The translations under genes and the position numbers were made by a program. The notes under the pieces are model-generated. The model was given only the letters and a program-made list of their open reading frames with translations, did not search any database and was not told where the DNA came from. Of a stretch of DNA of 64,000 nucleotides, positions 12,574 to 25,316 are shown in pieces. This DNA comes from Ganoderma boninense. Lineage: Eukaryota; Basidiomycota; Agaricomycetes; Polyporales; Polyporaceae. The stretch covers positions 2,976,001 through 3,040,000 of the forward strand of contig CM035313.1 of the NCBI GenBank assembly GCA_002900995.3, in the 5' to 3' direction. Each line of letters begins with the position of its first letter. Positions within the stretch are counted from its first letter, which is position 1.

Positions 12574-14515
12574 ATGCCAAAGGCACCCAATCTCCACGAC
12601 GACGATTCCAAACCCGACAAGATTCCCCGTCCACCAAACGCGTGGATCATCTACCGCGGCGACCGTCTCACCGAATGGAAGGCCGCTCGCTCACCCAACG
12701 ACCCTCCCGTCAAACAAGCCGACATCTCCCGCCTCATCGCTAGGCGTTGGAGAGAGGAAGATGACAACGTCAAGCTCCAGTACGAAAAGCGCGCTGCAAT
12801 CGCAAAGGCCGAGCACAAGAGGCGCTACCCGGATTACAAGTACAATCCCGTATCGAAGGAGGCCAAGGAGAAGATGCGTGCCGAGGAGAAGGAGGCAAAG
12901 AAGAAGGCGCGCGAGGAAGCTAAGGCTGCTAAGTCCGCTCCCCGTCCTTCGCTTCGTCACTCTCGTGAGCCCTCGCATTCCTCCCCTCCCTCCGGCTCCA
13001 ACGTCAAGCTCGAGAGTATGGACTCGCCATCAGCGGACCAGACCGACGCCGAGACCGACGCTGATGATGGGCCTCGCGTGGTCGACCCGATCGACCGTGG
13101 CTGCGGCCCGTCACCCCCGATCGACTACGACCCTCAGTCCCCTTCAAGCTTCAGCATCTCCAGCAGCTCCGCCTCCTCCTCGACGTCGTTTGAGTCCACC
13201 CGTAGTTCTCCCCTTCCTACGCCCTCACAACCCTCTCCGGCCCCCGCCGACGCCTCGCAAGCATGGCAACATCCTTCCCCATCTCCCTTATCCTCTTCAC
13301 CGACGCAACCGCCGCCGCCTGCATATCCGTCAGCCTTCGTGCACTCCCCCGTGCCTTCTCGCCAGGCTTCCTACAACCTACTCCCCTCGTCTTCATCGTC
13401 TACATCAAGCGAATCTCCGCCTTCGTACTCCGATGGCGAAAACTGGCAGCCCGTTCCTCCTGACTCTGCGTTCGCCCCCTTCACACCGCTTCCAGGCTTC
13501 CAGAGCAACTGGAATACGCCCGCGCAGGATCCTCTGCTGCTTCCGGTGAGCCAACAACGCGCTCATGTCGCAAGAGCCGTGTCTAACGCGTTATTTTTAG
13601 CAGGGTGTCTCGGATGTGAACTTCTCACTCTTCGACCCTTCTCTGTCGCATCCTCAGTCCGATCAGTTCAACGTCGACTCTGCGAGCGTCGGTGCGATCT
13701 TCGACCTTTCAGGATCAGCACCACACATGGGTTCGGCCAACTCTCCACCAGGCGAACTCGAGTTGGACATCTCTGCGTTCGCTCAACACTTCCCTGCTGT
13801 TGGGGAGCAGCCGGCGCTCCGTCCTGCTGCCGATGAGCTGGTGCCTGTCCTCGATATGGCCGAGCTCCACGAGACGATGGAGGACCGTGCGGCGGAGGTG
13901 GGCTTGCCCACGCCAGGCGTCGCTGAGGGCTTCTCTCTCGAGTCCTTCGCCGCCTTCGTCAACTCGCACCCCACCGATGCTTTGGCTCTTGCCGACCCGG
14001 ACTTTTATGCCATCCTCGGGCGGCGGATCATGGAGCGGTTCCCCGCCATCGCCGTCTCGCTCTTACCCCAGACCATGGGCGTGGCTCCCCCCCAGTACAT
14101 GGCCAACGCCAATGTCTTCTCTGCGGACGGCTTCGTTCCCATCCAGCAACAGCAACAGCAACAGCAGCAACTGCCGCAAGACCAGGCGTTCGACGCGTCG
14201 ATGTACCAGATCTTCATGCAGCAGCCTGAGCTCGCGATGCCCACCCCGATGCATACCATCCCCGTCGCCGACATGTCCGCGCACTCGACCCCCATCCAGA
14301 CGGAGCCGAGCTACACGTACGCTGCCGCGCCACTCGTGCAGCACACGCTGACTCCCGTGGCCACCGCACCGGCACCTATGCCTGTGCCTGCGCCTGCAGC
14401 GGAGGCCGCGCCTCCGCGGTATGTGCCACCGGGCGGTGCAGGCATGATTGGGAGGAGGCGCGTCGCGCGAACCTACAACGTGCCCCGCATGTCGCACCCC
14501 AGCGATTCGGAGTAG
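12574..14515 (+). CDS. HMG-box (MATA_HMG-type) transcription factor
   Basis: Two exons (12574-13545 and 13601-14515) join across a 55-nt GT-AG intron into 628 residues. The HMG box occupies about residues 18-95, beginning PRPPNAWIIYRGDR and continuing through ADISRLIARRWREE and KRRYPDYKYNP, which is the sequence-specific fungal type related to Ste11, Rox1 and mating-type HMG proteins. A Lys/Glu/Ala-rich helix follows (about 95-125). The rest is Ser/Pro-rich and disordered, with a run of nine Gln at about 506-514, as expected of an activation region. The protein should act in the nucleus. Nothing nearby suggests a mating-type locus, so I do not assign it to mating. The ATG is preceded by ATC and by a CT-rich leader. 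Confidence 0.92.
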
Positions 14516-17500
14516 TTCTGTACGCCCTCGTTCTGAGCGCGACGCCGGGCGTCGCGGCGCATACTTCTCGTCCACGTGTTGTGAGTGAATCGTTTCTTTG
14601 TTCCCTGCGCGATCGTGTACTGACGATAGCTTGACAGACCTATCATATGCTTTCCTCTCTCTCTCTCTTGCTTTCGTCGTCGTTAATCTCGGTTTGTACA
14701 TTAAGGCTTTCGAGGTCCGGTTGTTTGCTCCCATTTTGACTTTGATTCGCTGTGCTTCCTATCCATTCCCGTTCTGTTCCTCCTGCCCGCTCAACCCTCT
14801 CCCCCCTGCCTCCGTCCATCCATCCACCGCGCGCCCTTTGAGTTGTTTTTCTCTTCCGTCTCCCATCGCCGCTGGGCATTTTTGCCTCATCCGGATCCTC
14901 CGCCTTGCTCTCTCTCAGTCTGCTCGGGCTTGCCACATCTATCGCATATATCCTAGTCGCAACCATATCTATCACGACACGCTTACGTCGCCCACACGAA
15001 CCTGCACTTGCATCATCTACATTATTGACTCGTGCTATCTGACTATCATCCTCCCCCGTGTTCGTTCGCTTCTCGTCGTACATACATATCTGCTATCTTG
15101 AAGTGTCGTTCCGTCTGCCCTACCCCTGCTTTTCCATCACACACCGATCGTCTCTCCACTCTCCATATCGACACTTTTCTGTGCCCTTTCCCCTTGCGCT
15201 TTGAGTTTTCTCTGTCTTTATCCTCTTCTATCTTCTTCCGCTCCCCACCCCTATGCTTCATTTCCTTCTGACATCGCTCCTCTCTCCGTCCCCGTCTCCG
15301 TCTCCAGGTTATCTACTAGTACTGACATCTCCGTGCACGCGAACGCTGTCGCTTGCCGGCATGGCGTTTGCACGCATCGCACAAGTAGCATACTGTATTC
15401 TAGTAGGTCGGCGCTACGACCGCTGACAGCAATACAGAACGCAGCCAGGCCAACGAACGCGGCCTGGCGTTTGTCTCGAGCCCCCGACGTGTGCATGCTC
15501 GGCCAGAGCGTCCGGCGGTGGTGCGTCAAAGGTGCGTGGTCCTTGCGCTTCCACCGTCGTTCTCCCCCATCATTGTCGGCGTCGCGTCGCTCGCTGACAG
15601 CTCTCGACCACAGACCACGCATTGCGCTTCAGGAGAGCTTCTGTCTCTGTGTGGCGCTGACTACGACTATGAGCTGATGGCTGACTTCGTGGGATTCTCG
15701 CCGGTCTCGCGAGAGATCACTTGTCCTGTAGCCGAGTCGGGTCAATATTTGGCGTTTGTATCTCTCGTTCTTAGCCTTGTCCACCAGCAGCTGATCCCTG
15801 CCCGGTCTCCTCGCTGGGCTTTCCTAAGATCGAGGTTGAAGCCACGTTGAGACCCGTTCTCGAGCCCTTCGTAACTTGAGCACGAGCACTCTGGGATTCA
15901 GCCGGTCGAGAGAGGAGTACTTATGGTGCAACGCTCGCATCAGCTTCAGATCGCATAGACCTCGGCCAGAGACCGCTCAAAGCCGCTAGTCTCTGTGCAG
16001 AGATGGTGGAGTCCATGTCTCTGTCCTGGTCCCCACAGAGCCACAGAGCGGCAGACCTAGCCATCTCTGCGCTGAGGTCTAAGTTACAGAGACGGAGTCC
16101 GTAGGTCGAGGTCGCCTACGTGAAGTAGTCACAACGAGTGTATCTCGGTGATTATTATCTGTGACCATGCGCGACGGGACAGGCCAGCTCGTCGAACGTA
16201 GACACACCCCTCGCGAGATTGGGTGGCGCGTGCAGTCAAGGGCAGAGAGACTCATCGAGCGGAATGTCCACCTCTCGCCCTGAATTTCTTGGCTGAACCG
16301 TCATTTTTGGAGCACTACATGGTCCTAGGGACCCAGATGAGTGCTTCAGTAGCCACACATGCTGGACTCTTCGTTGAAGTGCAGTATAGGGGTGGTCACT
16401 ATGTGTGCCACGCGGCGTGGTTGTCGTCGACGTCGCGGTCGCTCACTGACGACGACGTCTCGACCACAGCCGCCCCGACGCGCGTTTCGTCTCTGGAAGC
16501 CAAAGCGTGAAAAACAAAGAACGCAGTCTCGGGGGTCCGCGCTGGAACGCGATCAGGCGTTCGGAAGCGCGTTCGAAGAGAGCAGGGAGGGCATCACGTG
16601 CGCCACGTGGACCGTGCCAACTCCGCCGCGTCTCCCAGGAAAGCTGCGATTCCCATTGTGCGCCGAATGCGGACGGGCGCTTGGCTATTGTGTCCCTCAT
16701 TGGGGACAAGGCGTGTGTTGCGCGCCGGCCCCGGACGAGTGGCACCCTGGACGCGAGAGATGACTCGCGCGGACGGTGCGGCCTCGTGGCGAATCGAGAC
16801 ACAGTTTTTTTGTCTCGGAACGAACGCTGAACGTTGGACGGCGGCGGCGGGGTGCGCGCGCATGTGTTCGTCGTGTGCCTGTCGTCTTCTCAGCAGTGAC
16901 ATTGATAGTGTGCGCGCCGAGCCCGCTTGGGGCCAGTGGGCGCATACTTGGGCCAGTGCCGCCCTTTGGCACTGGGGCGCGTGGTGCGGGCTCAGGGTCG
17001 TCAGCACACGTATCGGCACGAGAAGCGGGGGCGCGCCATCATCTATCTTCAGGGTGCCGTGGTGGGTAACTAGTGTACGCGGCGGGCTAGGACGTGTCGC
17101 GTCGGGGCACCGTGTGCTCATTGGCTTGGGATGGCGAGATGGGACTCGGTTTCCGAGGACTCGGGCGCGCGCCGACTTGGGGCTGCGACTCCGCCTGGAC
17201 CACCTGCATCTGCTGAGCTAATAGAAGGGGTCGAAGAGGCACAGAGCTCCTGCTCTGATCAGCGAGGGGCGCAGTTGCGGTACATGGTCAGCGGTATGTG
17301 GTCCCTCGACGATGCTTCCATTTCACTCGCTTATTGTATTGTCGAGAGCCCTCGGGCAGACGGAGATGGCGGTGGTGGTTCTCAATTATGATGCTGATTA
17401 TGGGCGAAGCTTGAGGCTGTTGCCGGGGAGACGGGACCAAGCTGACGGGACGGTGCAGTGGACGGCGCGCTGGCTCCAACTTAGGTTTGTTGGGGGACGA

Positions 17501-18125
17501 CTCACGAGGAGGGCGGTACTCGAGAACGTCGATGGTGATGCCGTATCTCTCCGTGCAGACGCATGTGGATGCGCCCACAAAGACAATAAGCGGGACTCCC
17601 CCAGAGAAGAACGACATACGAGCTGGCGCACAGACGTGTTGTCCTGCGTTTCAGAGTCTACCAGATGGTCGTAATAGACGTATTCGGGATGATGAGATGA
17701 GCTCTGAGTCCAGCTCTGGTTGCGAGCACTCTCGCGCTGAGTGATCTACTTACTGGACGCGGATCTAGGCGCACCCCGGTATCCGGTTCACATAATGAAG
17801 TCGGCTCCCGCGAAGGTGAAGGTGCGGCGTCTACTCAATACACCGTCTCCTCGTCTCGTGGCTATCACCGGATTGCTGGGCAGTGGGATCGACGTCCAGT
17901 TATGTCGAACTTATGTCAGCCGGAGACTGCTGTGACTCCTCCACGCCCACGGACCTTCACCTTTACGAGAGCACTTATGAACCTCTCACCCGGGGCCGCA
18001 TCTGGTTCCCAGTTCGCGCCGACAGTCGTGGAAGATCTGGCTCCTTCCCTTGCGATGGTGACTGCGCGGTGTTATGCCCGATTGTGCACGCAGAGCAGAG
18101 GCAGACATGCTGTTGACAGACGCAT
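14516..18125. other. Long intergenic region with pyrimidine-rich start
   Basis: Positions 14600-15300 are very CT-rich on the + strand and probably form the 3' UTR of the HMG gene or the leader of an unseen transcript. Around 15990-16080 GCAGAGATGG and CCATCTCTGC face each other about 60 nt apart and could form a weak hairpin. From 16200 to 17900 I find only short frames without motifs. Confidence 0.45.
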
Positions 18126-18615
18126 CTCGAACTTCATCTGGGACAGTTTAAACATGATATCGGACGCGGACTCCCGGATTTTCGCGAAGGTGACGTCGCC
18201 ACCAACAACCGCCTTCTGCGCCGTGTCGTGGAACCGCGACGGAGTTGCGGAGCACAGCGCTCGTCTTGTAGAACGGGCAGAAACGGTCGTTCTCCGGCAT
18301 GCCGTTCTGCTGCAGGAAGTCGTCCTCAGGCTTGAGCATGCGCGCGACCTCGAGCGTGATCTTGTCGTTCTCGCCGAGCGCGGACTGGCTGACGAGTTGC
18401 GCGATTTCAGCGAGGTCCTCCTCCTTCTGCAGAATCCCCTTCGTTTTCGAACGTAGCTCAACGAAACCGGCTCTGTCATCTCGTAATGCTGCTCAAGGGC
18501 CTTGGTGTATCTCGAGTATGACAGCGACCAGTTGACAGACGGGACTTGTCAAGGCCCCCCAGAACACCCTGCACAGTAATGAGGGTGGCGGCCGTAACAG
18601 GATCTGAGAAGTCAG
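18126..18615 (-). pseudogene. VMA1: V-type ATPase catalytic subunit A, C-terminal fragment (pseudogene)
   Basis: Read on the minus strand, the stretch carries in order [93 protein letters not shown] and [12 protein letters not shown]. These are the last blocks of the catalytic A subunit of the vacuolar proton pump. The blocks lie in all three frames, separated by small indels, and the usual LAQRKHFP segment is missing. The N-terminal nucleotide-binding part is absent and no introns interrupt the fragment. It cannot make a working subunit. It may be a reverse-transcribed or segmental duplicate; the real gene must be elsewhere. Confidence 0.85.
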
Positions 18616-18619
18616 TGCC

Positions 18620-19328
18620 CGTCAGCATGGCACATCAAACACTTGCTTTGTTACACTCACGCGCCGACAATGGACAATGTGGCTGGCGCCGTACCTGACA
18701 TCCACTTCGACGAGGCACGCGTGCTTGCTTGTAGGGAGCGAGGAGGAGCTGCAGCCTCCCGCGGTGCCTCCGCTGCGCGGGGCCCAGCGCCCTGCATGCG
18801 GGAACGCCATCGAAACGCTAGAAACGGCAGAACTGTGCTCAGGCTCTCGAGCCTCCCTCCCCACTGGCCCCAGCCCTTCGTCCGCCGTTCGAGCCTCGAG
18901 TGCGGGTGCGAGAGTGCGAGTTCCTGCCCCCCTCCGCTCGGCCGCTGTCGCACGCGCGCACGCGACTCCCAAACGTGCGTGCAGCCCGCCGTTCTGTCGA
19001 ACATTTCGTGTTTGAAAGCGGACATAGCCTGTATGCTACAGCACACGACCACCCGTGGCCAAAGTCTACCCGAACGTATGCGTATAGTACATATGTACTC
19101 GTACATATACATAATCACAGCATCAACATGGGGTATGCACCCTTCATCGAACAGCGAACGAAATTGCAGAATGGGCCTTCGTACAGAGTACATGTGATGA
19201 TGGTATACCGACACAACGAGCAGATGCGCACGAACCTTCCCCCGCAAACCCCCCTCCCCCTCCCCCCACACACACCCCAAGGCAGATTGACAACGGTCCA
19301 TTTTCCATTGTCCCAGCATCGTCCAACG
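18620..19328. other. Spacer between V-ATPase fragment and DUF6533 gene
   Basis: No coding signal or repeat was found. It should hold the terminator of the minus-strand DUF6533 gene. Confidence 0.5.
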
Positions 19329-21680
19329 TCACACGGCCTCCCCGAACGCGACGCCCGGGCCCGGCTCCCCATGCACATGCATGTCGCGCAGCTCGACGTG
19401 CCACCAGTCCGAGTGCCGATCCTCCTCCTGCGAGGCGTACACGCGCCAGCTCCCGCGCGAGTACTCGCTCGCGTGGCGCGGCCGCAGCGTCTCCGTCGAC
19501 GTCGCTGCCGACGACGCCGGTGGGGGGATGGTGATGCATAGGGGCGCCGGCGCGAGGTGCCGTCGTCGCCCGTTCACATGATGGCGGGGATGGGGATGGG
19601 GTTGGGGTTGGGGATGCAGGGATTCGCGCTCGCGCTCGCGTTCGTGTCCGTATCCATATCTGGGCGTCGCGCGCACGGGGCTCGATGGGCTGGGGCTCGC
19701 GCGCGGGGCGAGGGTGCTGGCGGGCGAGACGGTGAGCTCGCGCAGCGTCGTTTCCGAGCACTGCGTGAACGCGGAGACGGCGGAGGACGCGGAGAAGGGC
19801 GAGAGCGGGACCTGCAGCGGGAGGTCGAGCGCGACGGGGGTGTTCGTGCCCGTGGGCGGGATGTCGCGGATGTTGAAGAGGATGGGGTCGCCGACGCCCG
19901 AGTAGTACGCTCGGCGGATGTTGAGGAGGAGGCGCGTGCAGTTCGTGATGCTCAGCGCGAGCGCGAAGCCGACGGGGGCTTGGTACAGGCCGAACTGTCG
20001 TGTAGGATGCGATGCGAGGTCTGCGGGTTAGATTGGGTTGCGCATGCGCAGCGATGAGGAGGGCGAGAAGCGTACGCTGGAGGTGAGCCAGATGACTGCG
20101 CACGCGAGGTACGACGCGAAGATCCTGTGGGCAGATATACGCATGAGCTCTTCTCTTCAACGTACACATGGGTTGGGAATGCTTACGCGAGGAAGTTGAG
20201 CAGCGAGTGCCTGTAGATCATGTCCAGTAGGCCATCGTACGTGTATCCCCACCGCGAACTGGAATTCGGTGAAGCACCCGCGCACCCGCGATAGAGAAAA
20301 GTAGGAGCAACAATGAATCGTACGCAAGGATGGGCACCCAAAGCAGTGAAAACGGTCTTTCCGATATTCGAAAGGATGCAGTAGTCGATGTTGGGTTTGG
20401 CATGAAAGGCTGATGCTGGAGAAAACGTCAGTTGGAGTGCGGGCGGCGTTCCATACGCGGACGGAGCATGCATCGTACCTGCAAATCCGCCAAATGAGAT
20501 CGTGAGGATAGACACGACGCTCGCAACTTCTCCGATGTAGCAGATGCCCATGAGGGCCAGGATCCACTTGTTTTTGTTGTAGACCACATAGATCCACAGG
20601 AGCAGCACGGCTGCGAATACGAAGACAAGACAACGCATTAAGTCCCGCTACACGGCGCGATCCGCACCTTCCATGCGCCCCAACGGTTAATCTCACCTTC
20701 GGAAGTGAAGAGCACGCCGCAGTATCCCCACGTCTCCCAGTAAAACCAAAAAGAGCAGCTGCGCACATGGAAGGAGGGAATAAAGCTCAGCGCATCCGCA
20801 GAGAGCTCGAGTCGCGCGCTGTTCGGTCCCGCTTACAACTGGGCCCACTCAGTCAGTCCCATATGCTGCGGCGCGGACGGTGGGGCGACAGACCGGACTC
20901 ACTTCATCGTTGATGACAGGCGAATTCAATGCTGACGTGCGCGCACATGCGATCCAGGATTTCAGCGCCACGGCTCGCACGGAGGAAGGCGAGAGATGTA
21001 CTCACCGTATGCCTGGAATCTGACGGCCGGGTGGAGGATGGTCGGCTCCCAATCTGACGTCTGCATGGAAACACGGGACGGGCGGGGACTCACAGTATAC
21101 ACAGAAGCCCGAAATATCGATGCTGCCGCGCGGAAACGGGTGCAGTGAGGAACTTAGGCCTTTGTGCGGGGATGGATGGATGGATGGATAGATGGATGGA
21201 TGGACGGGATGGGCGGACGGGGGAAGCGACGTACCCATAGAAAGGCAAGCTTAATTACGGACCACCGCTTCTTCTGCATTTGGGGGTCAGCGTTGTTCCG
21301 GACACGGAGGAAGAGCAGGCGAGGGAGGAATCTCCTCACCCATATCAGCTCCACTTCTCGTTCAATACATACAACTGCCGGTGCGCGGGGGTGGTGTCCT
21401 CAGCAAGCACATCGTATACGAACTCCCCCTCGCCCCAGGAGAGTCGACTGCTAGTACGCACGGTAATCATACACGACAATCGTCGCGGTCGCAACTAGAC
21501 GAAAACAAGGTTTTTGAGTATCAATGTCAGCAAGCGAGAGAAGGCAGGGCGCGGCGCGGGTGCGCTGGGAAGCTGCTAATGCTCACATGACACGAGCTGC
21601 GTGAGACGGATATCGCGCACGGACACGATGAGCTCGTCGATGAGGTGCGTCACCGGGCCAGGCTGATCCACCATGGCCAT
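19329..21680 (-). CDS. DUF6533 family seven-helix membrane protein
   Basis: Clear exons on the minus strand are 21587-21680, 21462-21494, 21340-21374, 21235-21273, then several in 20187-21130, 20076-20124, and the last, 19329-19994. The first four read MAMVDQPGP..., VVYDYLVCIEREVELIW and KKRWSVIKLAFLW, the diagnostic N-terminal block of DUF6533. Next come FYWETWGYCGVLFTSE, VYVVYNKNKWILALMGICY, FSLLWVPILAYDSLLLLLF and FASYLACAVIWLTSS, which cover helices 3 to 7. The last exon holds NCTRLLLNIRRAYY and a Ser/Pro-rich cytoplasmic tail. Such proteins are predicted to sit in the plasma membrane; no function is proven. Junctions between 20187 and 21130 are only approximate. A GGAT microsatellite lies in the intron after 21235. 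Confidence 0.85.
21171..21204. repeat. GGAT tetranucleotide microsatellite
   Basis: Eight or nine GGAT/GATG units with one A-for-G variant, inside an intron of the DUF6533 gene. Confidence 0.8.
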
Positions 21681-23763
21681 AGACCGGAACGACGAGGCAG
21701 GTGGAGCGCGGGCAAGAAAGCGAGCAGGCCTGAGGGAGAGGAGCGACCAGGAGGGGTCAGCCGGGGAGTGCGGGCGGGCGAGCGGGCGTAGACTCGGAGG
21801 GGGAGGGCAGAAGGCGAAAGGCTGCGAGCGCCCTGCGCGAGCGGGCCTATTAAGGGGAGAGGGGAGGAGGAGCGAGAAGGGAAGGTAGGAAGCATCGGGG
21901 CCAGCGAGGGCGTTTCGAATCGTGCCCCACCGAGATTCAATGTTCGGGGCTCCAGCGCGTGCGACGTGTGCTGCCGTAAGTGGATCCATTTCCATGCCGA
22001 AGCCGCTGCAGCTGCGTAGGGAAGAGAGGCGTGACCCCCCCGTCTGGCCAGTGGCGTGCCTCCGTCGCCGGGCGACCGCAGGGCCGTAGCCAGCACCGCA
22101 GGATATAGAGCGCAGCGTCGATACCGTGCAGGGGTCTGGAAGGGGCTCGCGGAAGGGCCGCAGAAGGCAGAAGGGGGCGCGTCGCCGGATAGATGATCGC
22201 CTTGAGAACGCAAGAACGCACCGAGTCGAGTGGGCCGGCACTTTGCGCGCGCGGGTGGGGGGACGCGACGATAGGATACGCAGCGGGCACCGCCAAGATC
22301 AGGGTCAGAGTTCCACGATTACGCCGACGTTATTGCCAGCGGGAACGGCCAGGGTCTGCGTCAATGCAAAAGCCCTTCCCCCCGTGGGGAGACGATTCGA
22401 ACCCTAGCGAGCGCATAAAATCGCGGAGGGTGTGACGTCGGAAGGAATAATGCCGCCTAAGCTCCCAGGCTCGGCGCACAGAGTGGTGCGAGCGGATGGT
22501 ACGTGTGGAGGCCTGTCAAGGAGGACGAGGTGGCCGGTGCATAGAACATAGATGCGAGATGTGTAAGCGTTTTCCACATGCCACACCGGACGGGCTGTAT
22601 GTTCGAGTGTCAATGACAAAAGTGCCTGTTATCAGTAACATTAAGGTTGCCAGACCTGGTTCCCATCCTACCCCGAGGCTCGCACGCTGGCGCAGTTTGC
22701 GACACTATTCGGTCCTCGGACGTAAAAGTTTTCACCGTGGAGGCAAGCCTACGCCATGTACGCATCTTGGAAGGCCACATGAGATGTTGAAGGCATCAAA
22801 TCTGAAGAATGGGCAGTGAGCGTCGCGGGAGTTGAAGGATTAAAGCAAGGTGGATACCCAAGACGCTACTCTGTGGCTCGCACCGTGGGCTTGTCGAAGA
22901 AGCTCCGGACTTCGGAAGCGCATGTCTCGGGGAGAAGGCTGTGGGAGCCGAAAGAGGAGGCATCAGGACTGGGAGCTGGAAGGTTGTATACCGACTGTGC
23001 ACGGGATGACGCCAGTTGTGCAGATCGTGGCAGGTTTCCCAGAGGGGGGCAGGGCACGGGGTGTAAGCTCAGTCGGTAGCCTTTTCCCCAAGAACAACTG
23101 CTGCGCAATCGTTCGAAAGTCCCAGAGATTCGTTTCAGGGCAACCAGAAGCTGGCAGGTCGTGAAGCGTAAATTCCTGAGCTAATACAGCTTGGATCCCT
23201 GCCGTGCGCACTGAGACCCTGAGCTGAGGTATCGTGGTAGACAGACTGACGATTCAAGAGAAGAAGGCTGGTGTGCCGGGTGACGCTTGTCATGATTTGT
23301 ATCGGTGGCGTCACCATTTTGTCCCTTGGTTTATTGAACATCCGACAGAACGGACGGACTGCGCATGCGGTGATTGAGACAGTGCCACCTATGTAGTGCC
23401 ACATGGTGCGAGAGTAGGCTTAATTGCCGGACTTGCAGCTGGACTATTAGCAGACGGGCCCAGCGGGAATGGTGTGCTGTCAAACGGAGATGATCGTTAT
23501 TGTCGTTACTACTACAACCAATCCTTGCGCCCACGCCGGCGGTCGTAACATCGACATCACACCTGAAGTCGAATTCTTCTCCCTGCAATCCGGATCCCGG
23601 AGGTGCAATGCAAAGGAATGCGTAGACCCCTTAGCGTCGTCCACCACTACACAGCGTACATCGGGCGCAACGGAGTGTCCCACCCCTCGAAGCGTAAAGG
23701 AAGAAGAGAGGGGGAAGACGGATGGGGGGTATACAGAGCCAACGGCGAACGCAATGATGGTAC
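21681..23763. other. Intergenic, DUF6533 gene to phosphodiesterase gene
   Basis: Only short unrecognised frames are present. The first few hundred bases contain the DUF6533 promoter on the minus strand; the remainder holds the terminator of the phosphodiesterase gene. A GTTCGAAT word at 22388-22395 on the minus strand is not backed by tRNA stems. Confidence 0.5.
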
Positions 23764-25234
23764 TCACGCCAGCCCGTTCAGCTGGTTGACCGCCGTCAGC
23801 CCGTCGCCGATGTTCACGAAGTCGAGCAGCACGAAGTTCGGGGCGCGTCCTGCAGCGAAACCCTCGCAGCCGCCAGCGTTCGCCATGATCCTACACATAA
23901 GCACCAAAATCACAGATCAGCTGTGGTTCCAACTTCCAACACCAGACAAGACAAAGAGGGGGGAGGGGGGCAAGGGGCGACTGACGAGGGAACGCCGTTG
24001 GTCGTCTTCGCGTCGATGGGGTCTGAGATGATGATGCCCGTGTCGAACAGGTTCTTGTTGAGCGAGTGGTTGATCATGTACATGTGGTCCGTCGTGCCCA
24101 GCGGCCCGCTGATGCGGTCGACCGAGCACGGGAACGACGAGTCTGTGACCGAGAACGGCGTCTCCCAGATCATGGGGAACTCGGGCAGGATGTAAGGCAC
24201 CGACCGGTCAGTGTCCGCGCCGGCGTCGAGGAACACCACAACTCGCTTGCCGCTGTCGATCAGCTCGCCGAGCGTAGGCCACTGTGACGCACGCCAAGTC
24301 AGACACCACATGTGTGGCGCTTTTTCTTTACGGGAGAGGGAAAATGCTCACGTCACTCTGCTTGACTGGAATACTGGGTGGCACGTAGGCGAAAGAAGCG
24401 ACCCCTGACTGCTGGAAAGCAGGATCCCACAGGCCACTGAGGGACGCGCCGTCGGGATTCGTAAAAATGAGCGTGAGGACCTCATTGGGATTCGCCTTCA
24501 GGAAAGTGTTGACTTTCTCGAGGTAAGCCTCAACAGTTCCGCCGTCGAACAAGAGCTAGAAACGGTGGCCAATCGGTTAAGGTAGATTAGAAGCGACGAG
24601 CGGAAATGGGAACTTACACAGTCCGTGTGGCAGAAATGGAGGACGCCGTTGTTACTAAAACACGCGAATCAGCAAGAGTACTTCCAGAAGTTCGAAGGGG
24701 ACGAACACATGTGCCTGTGCTTGCAGCAAGCGAACGCCAAGGCCGAGCTGGGACGGGATATCCACCCGCTGATCAGCAGCGACTGGGCAATGGAGACCAT
24801 CAGGCACTGCCAGAGGAATGCGAAGAATCACGGTCACTCACGGGCGAGGGGATCTTCGCTGAACGCGAACGAATCATGCGCTGTAGATGCAGAGTTCAGC
24901 TTCTGCTCAAAACAAGAGCAGCCACGCACGTTGCTACTCACCTCCAAGGAACGTCACGTTGCCATAGCTCCGATTGCAAAGTTCTGCGTGGCCGTTGCAG
25001 AGGCGGTCCGCTCTGTCGTGAGGAAAGAGGTCAGCCACCAGCGAATGCAAGGCGGACACGCTCCCGTCGCGCTCGCGACAGTTAATATGGCTGCCGATTG
25101 CGCTTCGGGCCCGGAAGGTGGAGGGGGCGTGGGAAGAACGAGCTGACCGCGACGCACCTTCTTTGCGGAACGATGGCACCCTTGACCGACGCGACAACCG
25201 CGGCGAGGCTGAGGAGGATCGACGCTGCACGCAT
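23764..25234 (-). CDS. Secreted PI-PLC X-domain-like phosphodiesterase
   Basis: Eight exons (25158-25234, 24942-25012, 24842-24880, 24707-24782, 24618-24654, 24352-24555, 23986-24281, 23764-23890) sum to 927 nt and one 308-residue frame with consistent phases. Residues 1-20 (MRAASILLSLAAVVASVKGA) are a signal peptide. RADRLCNGHAELCNRSY precedes AHDSFAF, where His51 would be the first catalytic histidine; GVRLLQAQAH gives the conserved Arg80 and NNGVLHFCHTDC the second histidine, His94. These match the barrel of PLC-like phosphodiesterases, which cleave phosphodiester head groups. Fungal members of this subgroup are secreted and their substrate is unproven. Cys-rich spacing suggests disulfides in the extracellular protein. 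No defect was seen. Confidence 0.93.
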
Positions 25235-25308
25235 CGTCGTGATCGAGAGACGAACGAGGGTGGACACTGAGGCGAAGGAGGGAGGCAAGGGCGCGAAGGC
25301 AGGGACGG

Positions 25309-25316
25309 ATTATAAG
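25309..25316 (-). promoter_or_regulatory. Possible TATA box of the phosphodiesterase gene
   Basis: The minus strand reads CTTATAATCC about 80 nt before the ATG at 25234. Confidence 0.4.

Noticed and set aside
12761..13549. 262-codon + frame within the HMG-box gene
   Set aside because: It is a shifted frame of the Ser/Pro-rich part of the HMG-box protein.
19144..20169. 341-codon frame on the minus strand
   Set aside because: It is a shifted frame over the last exons of the DUF6533 gene, rich in Arg, His and Pro.
22380..22405. Minus-strand GTTCGAAT as a tRNA T loop
   Set aside because: Flanking stems do not pair and no acceptor stem was found.
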